Positions 8,504 to 17,177 of a stretch of DNA of 64,000 nt are shown one piece after another (positions within the stretch are counted from its first letter, which is position 1; every line of letters starts with the position of its first letter). The stretch is taken from positions 310,001 to 374,000 of the forward strand of contig NZ_FQZZ01000004.1 in the NCBI RefSeq assembly GCF_900142185.1, read 5' to 3'. The DNA is from Lutimaribacter pacificus. GTDB lineage: Bacteria; Pseudomonadota; Alphaproteobacteria; Rhodobacterales; Rhodobacteraceae. Under the pieces are notes generated by a model that saw only the letters and a list, made by a program, of their open reading frames with translations, was not told where the DNA came from and made no database searches. The translations under genes were made by a program, and so were the position numbers.

Positions 8504-10698
8504 GTCATCTCCTCGGGGGTGTTGATCGCGCGCCACAGCGTTTCCGACGTTGCGGGCAGCGGCAGATCCTTGTCGGTGAAGGGCAGGATCGCGTCCTGCA
8601 ATGCGTTCAGAACGGCGGGCGGAATGGCGATGCACCCGGCCTCGCCCACGCCCTTGGCGCCCAGCGGGTTGGCCGCGCTGGGGGTGGGCAACTTGTCCAG
8701 CGTCACAGCGCGCGGCATGTCCGCGGCGCGGGGCACGGCGTAATCCATCAGGCTGCCGGTCAGCAATTGCCCGTCGCCGTCATAGGCCACGCGCTCGGAC
8801 AGCACGCAGCCCAGCCCCTGCGCCAGCCCGCCCCATAGCTGGCCCTCGACCAGCAGCGGGTTCACGACATGGCCGGCATCGTCGATCCAGGTGATATCCT
8901 CGACCGTGGCGCGGCCGGTGTCGGGGTCGATGGCAACCTGCGCCAGCGCCGCGCCGCTGGCCCATGCCTCGTGCGGGGCGGTGAATGTCTCTTCGGCCAG
9001 GCGCGCGGCTTCGGGCAGGCGGGCGGCGATGTCGGCCCAGCCCAGATGGGTGCCGTGCACCCACACACCATCGGGATCGCTTTCCATCCGGTCGATCCCC
9101 AGCGCCGCGGCGATCTGCGCGCGCAGCTTTTCCGACGCCCGCATCATCGCGCTGCCGCCGATCGCGGTCGAGCGGCTGGCCAGAGCACCGATGCCATCGG
9201 GCAGGTCAGCCGTATCGCCCTCGCCCACCGCGACCCGGTCGGGTGTCACGCCCAGTGCCTCGGCCACGATCTGCGCCCAGGCGGTCTGCCGCCCCTGCCC
9301 CTGCGCCGAACTGCCGGTGTGGGCCGCGAACGCCCCGTCCGGCAACAATGCGACGCGCGCGGTTTCCCAGCCCTGCCCGCAGGGTTCGATATAAAGCGCG
9401 GTGCCGATGCCCACGACTTCGCCCGCGGCGCGGCGGGTGGCCTGAACCGCGCGCTTTTGCGCGTAAACCGCGCGATTTTCCAGCGCATCCAGCAGCGCGG
9501 CGTAATCGCCCGTGTCGATCCATTCGCCCGTCACACCCGGCCCCGGGTTGCGCCCGTCGCGCAGGTTGCGGCGGCGGATCTCCAGCGGATCGCACCCCGC
9601 CGCATGGGCCGCCTTGTCGACCAGCCGTTCGATCAGCATCGCCGCCTCGGGCCGCCCGGCGCCCCGGTAGATGTTCATCGGCGCGGTGGCGCTGAAGCCC
9701 GCGTCCAGATCCACCGAAACCGCCGGAATGGCATAAGGCCCCGGCAGGATACGCCCGGCGTTGCGCGCGGGCGCGTAGGCGCTGTAGGGCGTCCAGCTTC
9801 CCAGATCGAAATGCAGCTGCGCCTCCAGCGCGGTGAAACGCCCGTCACCATCGCAATCCAGCGTGCCCGACGAGGCCGCGCCGCGCCCCTGCGTGGCGGC
9901 CATGAAATCGTCGGACCGCGTGGCGGCCCATTTGACCGGGCGGCCCAGATCGCGCGCGGCAAGGGCCACCATGACGTCCTCGGGGTAGATCGAGGCCTTA
10001 CCGCCAAAGGCGCCGCCCACATCGGGCGCGATCACCTGCACCAGGTCCGGCGCGATGTTCAAAATGCGCGCCAGATCGTCCCGCCCGCGAAAGGGGGTTT
10101 GCGTCGACATCCACACGCGCAGGCCATCGCCCACCGGCTCGGCCAGGCAGGCGCGGGGTTCCAGCGCAAAAGGGGCGACGCGGGCGTGATCGACCCGGGC
10201 AGCGATCCGGTGGGCCGCGTTCGCCGTGGCTTTGCCACCCTGCCAACGGGCGACAGTTTGCGGCCGGTCCGGGGTTTCACCGTCCTCGATATCCAGCCAG
10301 ATGGCTTCGGCCGCATCGCGGGCGGCCTCGCGCGTTTCGGCAACGATCGCGGCGACGGGCTGGCCCACGGAAGTAACGCGATCCCGTGCCAGAATATCGA
10401 AGGGGCGCACAGGCGCGTCCGGGATCAGGCGGTTGACCGCAGAGGCGCCGGTATCGCCCAGATCGGCAGCGGTATAGACGGCAAGAACCCCCGGCATGTC
10501 ACGCGCATCCGCCACTTCGAGCGTGGTAATCGCTCCCGCGGCGACCGTGCTGCGCAGGAACTCGGCGAAAACACAGCCCTCGGGCGCGATATCGTCGACG
10601 AACCGGCCCTGCCCGCGCAAGAGCGCAGGGTCTTCACGCCGGGGCATGGCCCGCCCGATCCAGCGACGCGCGCCGGTTCTGTTGTCGCTTCCATCCAT
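8500..10698 (-). CDS. Xanthine dehydrogenase-family molybdopterin-binding (large) subunit
   Basis: A 732-residue large subunit of the xanthine oxidase/CoxL family. Recognisable parts are the N-terminal GRAMPRREDPALLRGQGRFVDD segment, the DVGGAFGGKASIYPEDVMVA segment, NIYRGAGRPEA, and the late GAKGVGEAG that carries the catalytic glutamate. Such proteins hydroxylate N-heteroaromatics or aldehydes and normally need separate FAD and 2Fe-2S subunits. Neither is present in the window, and the protein is too short to contain them. It heads the minus-strand array and is divergent from a LysR gene. Hydroxylation of an N-heteroaromatic upstream of nbaC is inferred. Confidence 0.85.
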   Translation of the reverse strand: MDGSDNRTGARRWIGRAMPRREDPALLRGQGRFVDDIAPEGCVFAEFLRSTVAAGAITTLEVADARDMPGVLAVYTAADLGDTGASAVNRLIPDAPVRPFDILARDRVTSVGQPVAAIVAETREAARDAAEAIWLDIEDGETPDRPQTVARWQGGKATANAAHRIAARVDHARVAPFALEPRACLAEPVGDGLRVWMSTQTPFRGRDDLARILNIAPDLVQVIAPDVGGAFGGKASIYPEDVMVALAARDLGRPVKWAATRSDDFMAATQGRGAASSGTLDCDGDGRFTALEAQLHFDLGSWTPYSAYAPARNAGRILPGPYAIPAVSVDLDAGFSATAPMNIYRGAGRPEAAMLIERLVDKAAHAAGCDPLEIRRRNLRDGRNPGPGVTGEWIDTGDYAALLDALENRAVYAQKRAVQATRRAAGEVVGIGTALYIEPCGQGWETARVALLPDGAFAAHTGSSAQGQGRQTAWAQIVAEALGVTPDRVAVGEGDTADLPDGIGALASRSTAIGGSAMMRASEKLRAQIAAALGIDRMESDPDGVWVHGTHLGWADIAARLPEAARLAEETFTAPHEAWASGAALAQVAIDPDTGRATVEDITWIDDAGHVVNPLLVEGQLWGGLAQGLGCVLSERVAYDGDGQLLTGSLMDYAVPRAADMPRAVTLDKLPTPSAANPLGAKGVGEAGCIAIPPAVLNALQDAILPFTDKDLPLPATSETLWRAINTPEEMT

Positions 10699-10780
10699 AC
10701 GACCATTAGGCCGCAGGCAATTTCATAGGGCAATCACGACATGATCTATAAATTCATAAGCCATATGATATAAAAGCTCC
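10699..10780. promoter_or_regulatory. Divergent promoter region between molybdo-enzyme and LysR genes
   Basis: An 82-bp AT-rich gap with the dyad ATGA-N9-TCAT at 10741-10757, followed by CATATGATATAAAAG, which is a plausible -10 region for the LysR gene. LysR regulators commonly bind such shared regions and repress themselves while activating the divergent operon. No -35 element is convincing on either strand. Confidence 0.4.
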
Positions 10781-11671
10781 ATGAAGATCACCCTGCGCCA
10801 GATCGAAGCCTTCCGCGCCGTGACCGAGCTTGGCAGCTTTTCACGCGCGGCCGAGCGGCTGGATACCTCGCAGCCCGCGCTGTCGCAGGTGATCCGCGAC
10901 CTGGAAAGCGCGCTTGGCACCCGGCTGTTCGACCGCACGACGCGGCGGGTGGACCTGACCGAGGCGGGCACGGCCTTTGCCGCCTCGGCGCTGGCGGGCC
11001 TGGACGAGATCGGCCGCGCGGTCGAGCAGGTGCAGGATCTGCGCCTGTTGCGGCGCGGCACGGTGCGGGTGGCCGCCCCGCCGTTGCTGGCATGGACGGC
11101 GCTGCCACGGGCGCTGGCCGGGATCGCGGAGAACCATCCGGGGCTGGAGGTCAGGATCGCCGACCTGGGCACCGACGCGATCATGGAGCAGGTGCGCGGC
11201 GGGCAGGCCGACCTGGGGCTGGGCACCTTCCCGCCAGCTGCGGACGGGTTCGACCGGCTGCCCGTTCTGCGCGACGAGCTGATGGCCTTTGTTCCGTCCG
11301 GGGACGGGCCGGACCGCATGGGCTGGACGGCGCTGGCCGGGCTGGACCTGATCACGCTGACCCGCGAAAGCGGCATCCGCCTGCTGACCGAGGTTGGATT
11401 CGAAACCGCGCAACTGCCGCTGCGGCCACGTTACGAGGTGCACCAGATCGGCACGGCGCTGGCGCTGGTGGCCGGGGGGCTGGGCTGCGCGGTGCTGCCC
11501 GCCTATGCCCGCGCGGCGGTGGGCACCCGGCCGATCCGCGCCGTGCCGCTGACCGACCCGGTGATCGCGCGCGAGATCACGCTGATCACCGCGCGCGACC
11601 GGTCGCTGTCGCCCGCCACGGTGGCGGTGCGCGGCGTGATCCGGCAGGTGCTGCGCGCGATGGCCGGTTAA
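10781..11671 (+). CDS. LysR-family transcriptional regulator
   Basis: A 296-residue LysR protein. The winged helix-turn-helix occupies residues 1-60 (ITLRQIEAFRAVTELGSFSRAAERL, then SQPALSQVIRDLE), and the substrate-binding domain follows from about residue 90. It is divergent from the molybdo-enzyme operon and most likely senses a pathway intermediate and activates that operon. Its TAA overlaps the stop of the convergent SDR gene within a TTAA palindrome (11668-11671), so the two catabolic regions meet tail to tail with no spacer. Confidence 0.9.
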   Translation: MKITLRQIEAFRAVTELGSFSRAAERLDTSQPALSQVIRDLESALGTRLFDRTTRRVDLTEAGTAFAASALAGLDEIGRAVEQVQDLRLLRRGTVRVAAPPLLAWTALPRALAGIAENHPGLEVRIADLGTDAIMEQVRGGQADLGLGTFPPAADGFDRLPVLRDELMAFVPSGDGPDRMGWTALAGLDLITLTRESGIRLLTEVGFETAQLPLRPRYEVHQIGTALALVAGGLGCAVLPAYARAAVGTRPIRAVPLTDPVIAREITLITARDRSLSPATVAVRGVIRQVLRAMAG

Positions 11672-12390
11672 AGGCTGATCGTGCCCACGCTGGCCCCGCC
11701 GCAGACATAAAGAACCTGCCCGGTGACAAACCCGGTTTCCGGCGCGCAGAAGAACAGGAAGGCGTTCGAGACATCCGCCGTCGTGCCAAGGCGGCCGACG
11801 GGGATGCGGCCCGCCAGTTCCACCTCGCGGTCCGATCCCTTGGGGATGATACCCCAGAAATTGTCGGTCTGGATCGGCCCCGGCGCCACCACGTTCACGG
11901 TGATCCCGTGCGGCGCCAGCTCCAGCGCCCAGGTGCGCGCCATGCCGATCATGCCCGCCTTGGTCGCGGCATAGGCGGTGCGCGTCGGCACGCCCAGCGC
12001 GGCGCGCGAGCCGTTGAACAGCACCCGGCCAAAGCGGCGTTCCTTCATCCCCGGCAGCACCGCCTTGAGCAGCGTCAGCGCCGCGCCGAGATGTAGCTGC
12101 GCAAGGCCGGTGATGTCGCCGGGCTCGGCCGCTTCCACGAGGTTTGGCCAGATCAGCCCGGCATTGTGGATCAGGTGGGTCACGCCCCGGCCGGCCAGTT
12201 GCGCCGCGGTGGCCGAAACTGCATCGGCATCCAGCAGGTCGACAGGCAGGGTTTCGAAGCGGTCATGGGTGAAACCGGGTGCATTGCGCGACAGGTTGAT
12301 CACACGGTAGCCGCGATCCAGCAGGCGTTGCGCAAGGTCCAGCCCGATGCCTTTCGACGCCCCGGTGATGACGGCGGTATACTCGGTCAT
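11668..12390 (-). CDS. SDR-family oxidoreductase
   Basis: A 240-residue classical short-chain dehydrogenase. The cofactor motif TGASKGIG is at 9-16, HNAG at 75-78, and the catalytic set is Ser128, Tyr140 and Lys144 (YAATK). The C-terminal VTGQVLYVCGG is typical. The start at 12390 overlaps the stop of the cyclase gene (ATGA). It is the last gene of the MarR-linked oxygenase operon and probably oxidises a hydroxyl made by the oxygenase or by hydration, giving the ketone needed for chain cleavage. The substrate is unknown. Unlike the SDR domain of the fusion protein in this operon, all catalytic residues are kept. Confidence 0.88.
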   Translation of the reverse strand: MTEYTAVITGASKGIGLDLAQRLLDRGYRVINLSRNAPGFTHDRFETLPVDLLDADAVSATAAQLAGRGVTHLIHNAGLIWPNLVEAAEPGDITGLAQLHLGAALTLLKAVLPGMKERRFGRVLFNGSRAALGVPTRTAYAATKAGMIGMARTWALELAPHGITVNVVAPGPIQTDNFWGIIPKGSDREVELAGRIPVGRLGTTADVSNAFLFFCAPETGFVTGQVLYVCGGASVGTISL

Positions 12391-13166
12391 TGCGATCCTC
12401 CGGGCACGAGGGCCAGCACCCTGAGCGGGCTGCCGGTGCCGCCCCTGATCTTGAGCGGCGGCGCGATCAGCACCGCGCCCGTGGGCGGCAAAAGGTCGAG
12501 GTTGCACAGGCATTGCAGCCCGTATTTGCCCGCCCCGTGCAACAGGAAATGCGCGGGATAAGGCGGGTCGTAATGCGCGCCCTGCCCGGCATCGGTGCCC
12601 ACGCATTCGGTGCCGAAACCGCGAATGTCGCGCTCCAGCAGCAGGCGGATCGCATCGGGGGTGGGGCCGGGGGAATGCGGCCCGTCTTCGGCCATGTTCA
12701 GGTATTCGGCCCCGGTCCGTTGCGACCAGTCGGTGCGCATCAGCACCCAGGCCCCGGCGGGGATGGGGCCGTGTTCGGCCTCCCACGCGGCGATGATTTC
12801 GGGGGTCAGTTCGAAATCGTCGTCCTGCGCCGTGCCTGCGGAACAGTCGATCACGCAGACCGGGCCGATCAGGTGTTCGGCGGGGATTTCATCGACCGCG
12901 CCGCCGGGCCAGTCGCGCCCCGAAACCCAGTGGATCGGCGCGTCGAAATGCGTGCCGGTATGTTCGTTCAGCGTGAGGTTGTGCCATTTCCATGCCGGGC
13001 CGCGATGGTCATAGGCGCTGACCTCTTCCATCCGAAACCGGGCGCATTGCGCGAATTCGGGCGGCAGCACGATCACCGGGAAATCGGGATCGAGCCGGTG
13101 GGTCAGGTCCACCACCCGCACGTCGCCACCGGCCAGCGCGCCGGTCAGTCGGTCAAGCACGCTCAT
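12387..13166 (-). CDS. Cyclase/KynB-family metal-dependent hydrolase
   Basis: A 259-residue member of the cyclase (PF04199-type) family that contains bacterial kynurenine formamidase. The metal-binding motif HTGTHFDAPIH spans 69-79 (His69, His73, Asp75, His79). A second conserved stretch, FGTECVGTD, follows near 200. The family opens amides, lactones or cyclic intermediates with Zn or Mn. The start at 13166 overlaps the preceding stop (ATGA), which decides against the longer frame to 13250. In an operon for CoA-activated substrates a lactone or amide hydrolase is plausible. A kynurenine role is less likely here than at the nbaC cluster. Confidence 0.8.
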   Translation of the reverse strand: MSVLDRLTGALAGGDVRVVDLTHRLDPDFPVIVLPPEFAQCARFRMEEVSAYDHRGPAWKWHNLTLNEHTGTHFDAPIHWVSGRDWPGGAVDEIPAEHLIGPVCVIDCSAGTAQDDDFELTPEIIAAWEAEHGPIPAGAWVLMRTDWSQRTGAEYLNMAEDGPHSPGPTPDAIRLLLERDIRGFGTECVGTDAGQGAHYDPPYPAHFLLHGAGKYGLQCLCNLDLLPPTGAVLIAPPLKIRGGTGSPLRVLALVPGGSQ

Positions 13167-14401
13167 GCTCCGCCCCCCGTGATTTCGCGTTCCAACAGGC
13201 CCGGATCGCTGCGCCAGCGGTCGGCCAGGTCGCGGGCCACGTCGCCGCAAAAGATATCCTCAAGCCCCTGTTGCAGCCCGTCCACGACGGCGCGGGCCAG
13301 CGCCTTTGGCGCGACCTTCGGCGGCGGCAAAGGCTGGTGCCACTCATCCTCGGTCGGGCCGGTATAGACGCAGGCCATGCGCAGGCCCGAGGGCGCGAAT
13401 TCCGCGCGCAGCGTCTGCGCGACCGAACGCGCGGCGGCCTGGCTGGCGTTGAACGCGCCATAGGCCGGATCGGGCGACAGGGCGTGCGCCGACAGGATCG
13501 TGACGAAGGCCGCCGCCGAGTTGACGCCATCCGCCGTGCGCCCGGCCATACCGGGGCCGAATGCCTGCGCCAGACGCATCAGGCCCAGCGCGTTCACCTC
13601 CATCTCGTCGCGGGCAGCGGTGGTGTCGTGGCCCAGCACACCGCCGGGGCGGATATGGCGGGCGGTGTTGATCAGGATATCGACCTTGCCGCCGATCTCG
13701 GACGCGGCCTCTTTCAGGCTTTGCGGGTCGGTCACGTCGAGCGGCAGGAGGCTGACATTCTCCAGCCCGTCCAGCGCCGACAACCCGTGCGGGCGGCGCC
13801 ACATCTCGGGCACGCCGGCAAAGACATGCGCCGCCCCCGCCGCGAAAAGCGCGTCGATCAGCGGGCGGGTCACCGGGTGGGTGGCGTCCGAGATCAGGAC
13901 GCGGCGGTGTTTCGGGTGCGTGCCCATCGCGCGCAGTACCGGGTCGTCTTCCATATCGTCGCTCCTGTGTTCCGGGAGGGCCACCATCACGCCCTGCCCC
14001 GCGCGGTCCAGCCTGAGATCGACCCGCACCCTGTCGCCGCGCCCGACGCCCACCAGATGCGCCAGCACCACCGGCCCGGCCTTGAGCTGCACGCTGCCCA
14101 TGCGCCAGGGCAGGCGTTCGCGGAAATACGGATCGGGCGAGGCGTGGATGCGGGTTTCGGCCAGCAACTTTCCATACGGCTTCGTATCTTTCCAGGACAG
14201 GTCGTGCGACAGGCAGGCATGGCAGGCGTCGCGCGGGGGATACTGCACCGCGCCGCATTCGCCGCAATGCTGCAGGGCAAACCGCCCTTCGGCCGCAGCG
14301 ACCGAGAGGCCCAGCGCGGCGCGCGAACGCATCGCCGGCGGCAGGGTGGGCACAACCGTGCGTTTCTGCGGGTCTTTCTTTTTCGGGTATGGCAGGGTCA
14401 T
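13163..14401 (-). CDS. Fusion of DUF35 zinc-ribbon/OB domain with a degenerate SDR domain
   Basis: A 412-residue two-domain protein. Residues 40-70 form a zinc ribbon (CGEC 46-49, CHAC 60-63), and an OB-fold DUF35 part runs to about 145. From about 165 an SDR-like domain follows, but it is degraded: the glycine-rich loop is replaced by LISDATHPVTRPL, NNAG by NTARH, and the YxxxK motif reads YGAFN (Tyr314, Asn318 for Lys); Ser304 remains. DUF35 proteins are known partners of thiolase-fold enzymes, binding acyl-CoA at the interface. The gene overlaps the thiolase-like gene by 4 bp, fitting such a complex. The SDR half may be structural or bind CoA/nucleotide without redox activity. This last point is inference. 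Confidence 0.82.
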   Translation of the reverse strand: MTLPYPKKKDPQKRTVVPTLPPAMRSRAALGLSVAAAEGRFALQHCGECGAVQYPPRDACHACLSHDLSWKDTKPYGKLLAETRIHASPDPYFRERLPWRMGSVQLKAGPVVLAHLVGVGRGDRVRVDLRLDRAGQGVMVALPEHRSDDMEDDPVLRAMGTHPKHRRVLISDATHPVTRPLIDALFAAGAAHVFAGVPEMWRRPHGLSALDGLENVSLLPLDVTDPQSLKEAASEIGGKVDILINTARHIRPGGVLGHDTTAARDEMEVNALGLMRLAQAFGPGMAGRTADGVNSAAAFVTILSAHALSPDPAYGAFNASQAAARSVAQTLRAEFAPSGLRMACVYTGPTEDEWHQPLPPPKVAPKALARAVVDGLQQGLEDIFCGDVARDLADRWRSDPGLLEREITGGGA

Positions 14402-15564
14402 GCGGCGCCCTCCAGTATCGCCACGCCGGAACAGACGCCGCGATCGTAATTCACCATGCCAAAGCCCGATACCATCGCCAGCCGCGCATCGGCCACCTGT
14501 GTCGGCCCGGCCTGCCCGGTGACCTGGCGGATCGCTTCGACCATGCCAAGGTATCCGCCCGCAGCCCCGGCCTGACCCGTCGACAATTGCCCGCCGCTGG
14601 TGTTGTGGGGGAAATCGCCGCCGATCGTCAGGTCATGGGTGCGCACGAATTCCGCGCCGCCGCCCTTTTCGCAGAAACCCAGATCCTCGATCTGCATCAT
14701 CGAGATCACGGGGTAATCGTCATAGGTTTGCAGCAGGTCCATATCCTGCGGCCCGCACCCGGCCTGCGCATAAAGCGTGTCGATATCCACCGCCCAGCCG
14801 CCGCGCAGTTGCACCGGGTCACCAGCATAGGCGTTGTGGCGTTCGATACTGCCGCGAATGCGGGCGAAGGGCAGGTTGCGGCGCAGCGCCTCGTCCTCGC
14901 GCATGACAAGGAACGCCTCGACCCCGGCGCAGGGCATCACGCAGTCGAACAGCGCCACGGGGTCCGAGATCATGCGGGCGTTCAGGTAGTCATCGAGGCT
15001 GAGCGGCTTTTTCATCAGCGCGTGCGGGTTGCGCAGGGCGTTGGCACGCTGGGCCACGGCAATGCGGCCGAAATCTTCGCGCCGGGCGCCGTATTCTGCC
15101 ATGTAGGCGTCCATGATCAGCGCGAATGTCGCGTTCGGCCCGCCGTAGCCGTACGGGTATGCGGCATCGAGCGAAAAGCGCGAAAAAGCCGAAAGCAATT
15201 GCCGAAAACTGTCGATGCGGTTGGCATCGCCGGCGACGCAGGCCACGATATCGGCATCGCCCGCCTGCACGGCACGGGCGGCGCGGCGGGCAGCGACGAC
15301 GCCGCTGGCCCCGCCCATCGGGATGGTATCGAGGTAACGGAGGCTGAGGCCCAGATGCTGCGCCAGCCCCACGGGCGTGTCGGGAAAAAGCGTGAAGGAA
15401 CTGACCGACAGCCCGTCGATCTGCCCCGGCTTCAGCCCCGCCGCATCCAGCGTACCGCGCAGGCCCCGCGCGATCCACCAATGGGCGGTTTCGTTGGAAT
15501 AGCGCACATAGGGCACCGTGACCGGGCAGGTCAGAACGATACCGTCATAGGGGGCGCCGCTCAT
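14398..15564 (-). CDS. Thiolase-fold protein without catalytic Cys/His, probable DUF35-dependent retro-aldolase
   Basis: A 388-residue thiolase-superfamily protein of the lipid-transfer/SCP-x branch. Where thiolases carry the nucleophilic Cys, the motif reads MGGASG (83-88), and the GHP histidine motif is STGQAGAAGG (328-337), so His is Gln. A VCSGVA motif remains near 377. Conserved tyrosines at 281, 284 and 373 are candidate catalytic groups. Loss of Cys and His with a DUF35 partner is the pattern of steroid side-chain aldolase Ltp2 rather than a true thiolase. It overlaps both the CoA ligase and the DUF35 fusion gene. Likely role: retro-aldol cleavage of a beta-hydroxyacyl-CoA; the substrate is unknown. 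Confidence 0.78.
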   Translation of the reverse strand: MSGAPYDGIVLTCPVTVPYVRYSNETAHWWIARGLRGTLDAAGLKPGQIDGLSVSSFTLFPDTPVGLAQHLGLSLRYLDTIPMGGASGVVAARRAARAVQAGDADIVACVAGDANRIDSFRQLLSAFSRFSLDAAYPYGYGGPNATFALIMDAYMAEYGARREDFGRIAVAQRANALRNPHALMKKPLSLDDYLNARMISDPVALFDCVMPCAGVEAFLVMREDEALRRNLPFARIRGSIERHNAYAGDPVQLRGGWAVDIDTLYAQAGCGPQDMDLLQTYDDYPVISMMQIEDLGFCEKGGGAEFVRTHDLTIGGDFPHNTSGGQLSTGQAGAAGGYLGMVEAIRQVTGQAGPTQVADARLAMVSGFGMVNYDRGVCSGVAILEGAA

Positions 15565-17177
15565 GCCGCGCTCCGTTTTTTCAGGGGACGCTGGTCGTGG
15601 GTTCCGGGCGCGGCCAGCAGGTCAGCGGCCATCGCCTTTAGCTGGCCACGCTGGATTTTCTGGGTTGCGGTCAGTGGCAGCGCATCGACGAACGCGATGT
15701 ATCCCGGCGCCTTGTAATAGGCGAGCTGCGTCAGGCACCAGCGCGTGATATCCCCGGCCAGTTCGGCAGACGGATCATCGACGACAAGGCAGGCGAACAC
15801 CTCGTCCCCGCGCACCGGGTCGGGCACGGCGGCCACCGCGGCCGAGCGGATGGCGGGGTGGCGCATCAGCAGCGATTCCACCTCGACCGCGGCGATATTT
15901 TCGCCCGAGCGGCGGATCACGTTCTTCTTGCGGTCGACAAAGAACATGGACCCGTCCGGGTCTTGCCGCACGATGTCGCCGGTGTGGAACCAGCCGCCTT
16001 CCCATGCCTCGGCCGTGGCGGCGGGGTTCTTGTAATACTCGGCGAAAAAACCCCGGCGCGGATCGTCGCCCGCGTGGCGCACCAGCAATTCGCCGGGCGC
16101 GCCGCCGGTGTCGTTGCCATGTTCGTCGGTGATGCGTATTTCCAGCTCCGGGCCCGGCTTGCCCAGGCAGCTTTCGCCGACGCGGCGCGGTAGGTCGTTG
16201 GCGCAGATCACCGCACCCGCGCCCGTTTCGGTCATCGCCCATGCCTCGACCAAGGGAAAGCCGAACCGTGCCTCGAAGGTTTCGTGCAGCTTGGGATCGA
16301 CACCGGCGCCGAAACCGAACCTTACCGTATGGTTCCTGTCATCCGGGCTTTCGGGCATCCCCATCAGCATCGAGGGCATGACGCCAAGGTAATGCAGGCA
16401 GGTGGCGCGGCTGTCGCGCACCGATTGCCACCATGTGCGCGGGTGGAACCGGTCCAGCACCGTCAGGCAGCCGCCCACGGCAATCATCGCCATCAGCGAA
16501 TAGGCCATCGCGTTCATGTGAAAGATCGGCAGCGGGGTGATCATCCGCTCGCCTTCGGTGGACAGCGCGCAAAGCCCGCCCGCCCCGGCATACCAGCGAC
16601 CGGCCATCAGGAAATACTCGTTCGGCAGCACACAGCCCTTGGGTTGCCCCGTGGTGCCCGAGGTGTAAAGCATTGCGGCTTCGGCTTTTTCGCCCAAGCC
16701 CTGCGCCAGTTGCGCACCGGCGCGGGGGCCGGGCAACGGATCGTCCGGCGTGACGACAGGCATCACGATGCCGGCCTCTTTCGCGGCTTGCGAAAGCTCC
16801 GTTACCCGCGACGGGATCGCCACGGCAAGGGCAGGCTCGGCATGGCCGATCATATAGGTCAGCTCGGCCGCGCGCAGGTCGGGGTTCACCGGAACGATGG
16901 ACGCGCCGATCCTGTTGAGCGCGAGGAACCACAGGAAGAACGCGGGCCGGTTTTCCAGCAGGACCATGACGCGGTGCCCCGCGCCATAGCCTGCCTGCGC
17001 CAGTGTATCGGCAATGGCATCCACCTGCGCCAGAACCATACTGTATGGTATACTCTCGGCTGCGATCCCGTAAACTTTGGCGGTTTCCGGCAAAACGGAC
17101 AGCATATCGCGGTCCGGCCAGCGCGCGGCGCTGGCGGCAAAGGCCGCGTGAATACTGGGGCAACCGGCCGCAATCAT
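15561..17177 (-). CDS. AMP-forming acyl-CoA synthetase (acid-CoA ligase)
   Basis: A 538-residue ANL-superfamily ligase. The P-loop YTSGTTGQPKG is at 171-181, the acyl-adenylate region EAWAMTETGAG at 311-321, GWFHTGD at 395-401, the hinge DRKKNVIRRSGENI at 415-428 and the catalytic lysine probably Lys507. It activates a carboxylic acid as its CoA thioester, supplying the substrate for the thiolase-like/DUF35 pair encoded just after it. ATGA overlaps on both sides. The acid could be an aromatic, phenylpropanoid or terpenoid side chain; the sequence does not decide. Confidence 0.9.
   Translation of the reverse strand: MIAAGCPSIHAAFAASAARWPDRDMLSVLPETAKVYGIAAESIPYSMVLAQVDAIADTLAQAGYGAGHRVMVLLENRPAFFLWFLALNRIGASIVPVNPDLRAAELTYMIGHAEPALAVAIPSRVTELSQAAKEAGIVMPVVTPDDPLPGPRAGAQLAQGLGEKAEAAMLYTSGTTGQPKGCVLPNEYFLMAGRWYAGAGGLCALSTEGERMITPLPIFHMNAMAYSLMAMIAVGGCLTVLDRFHPRTWWQSVRDSRATCLHYLGVMPSMLMGMPESPDDRNHTVRFGFGAGVDPKLHETFEARFGFPLVEAWAMTETGAGAVICANDLPRRVGESCLGKPGPELEIRITDEHGNDTGGAPGELLVRHAGDDPRRGFFAEYYKNPAATAEAWEGGWFHTGDIVRQDPDGSMFFVDRKKNVIRRSGENIAAVEVESLLMRHPAIRSAAVAAVPDPVRGDEVFACLVVDDPSAELAGDITRWCLTQLAYYKAPGYIAFVDALPLTATQKIQRGQLKAMAADLLAAPGTHDQRPLKKRSAA

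Noticed and set aside
10748-10773. Copy of the MarR-type operator upstream of the LysR gene
   Set aside because: Only a 9-base AT-rich stretch (AAATTCATA) is shared with the 17-mer; too short to count.
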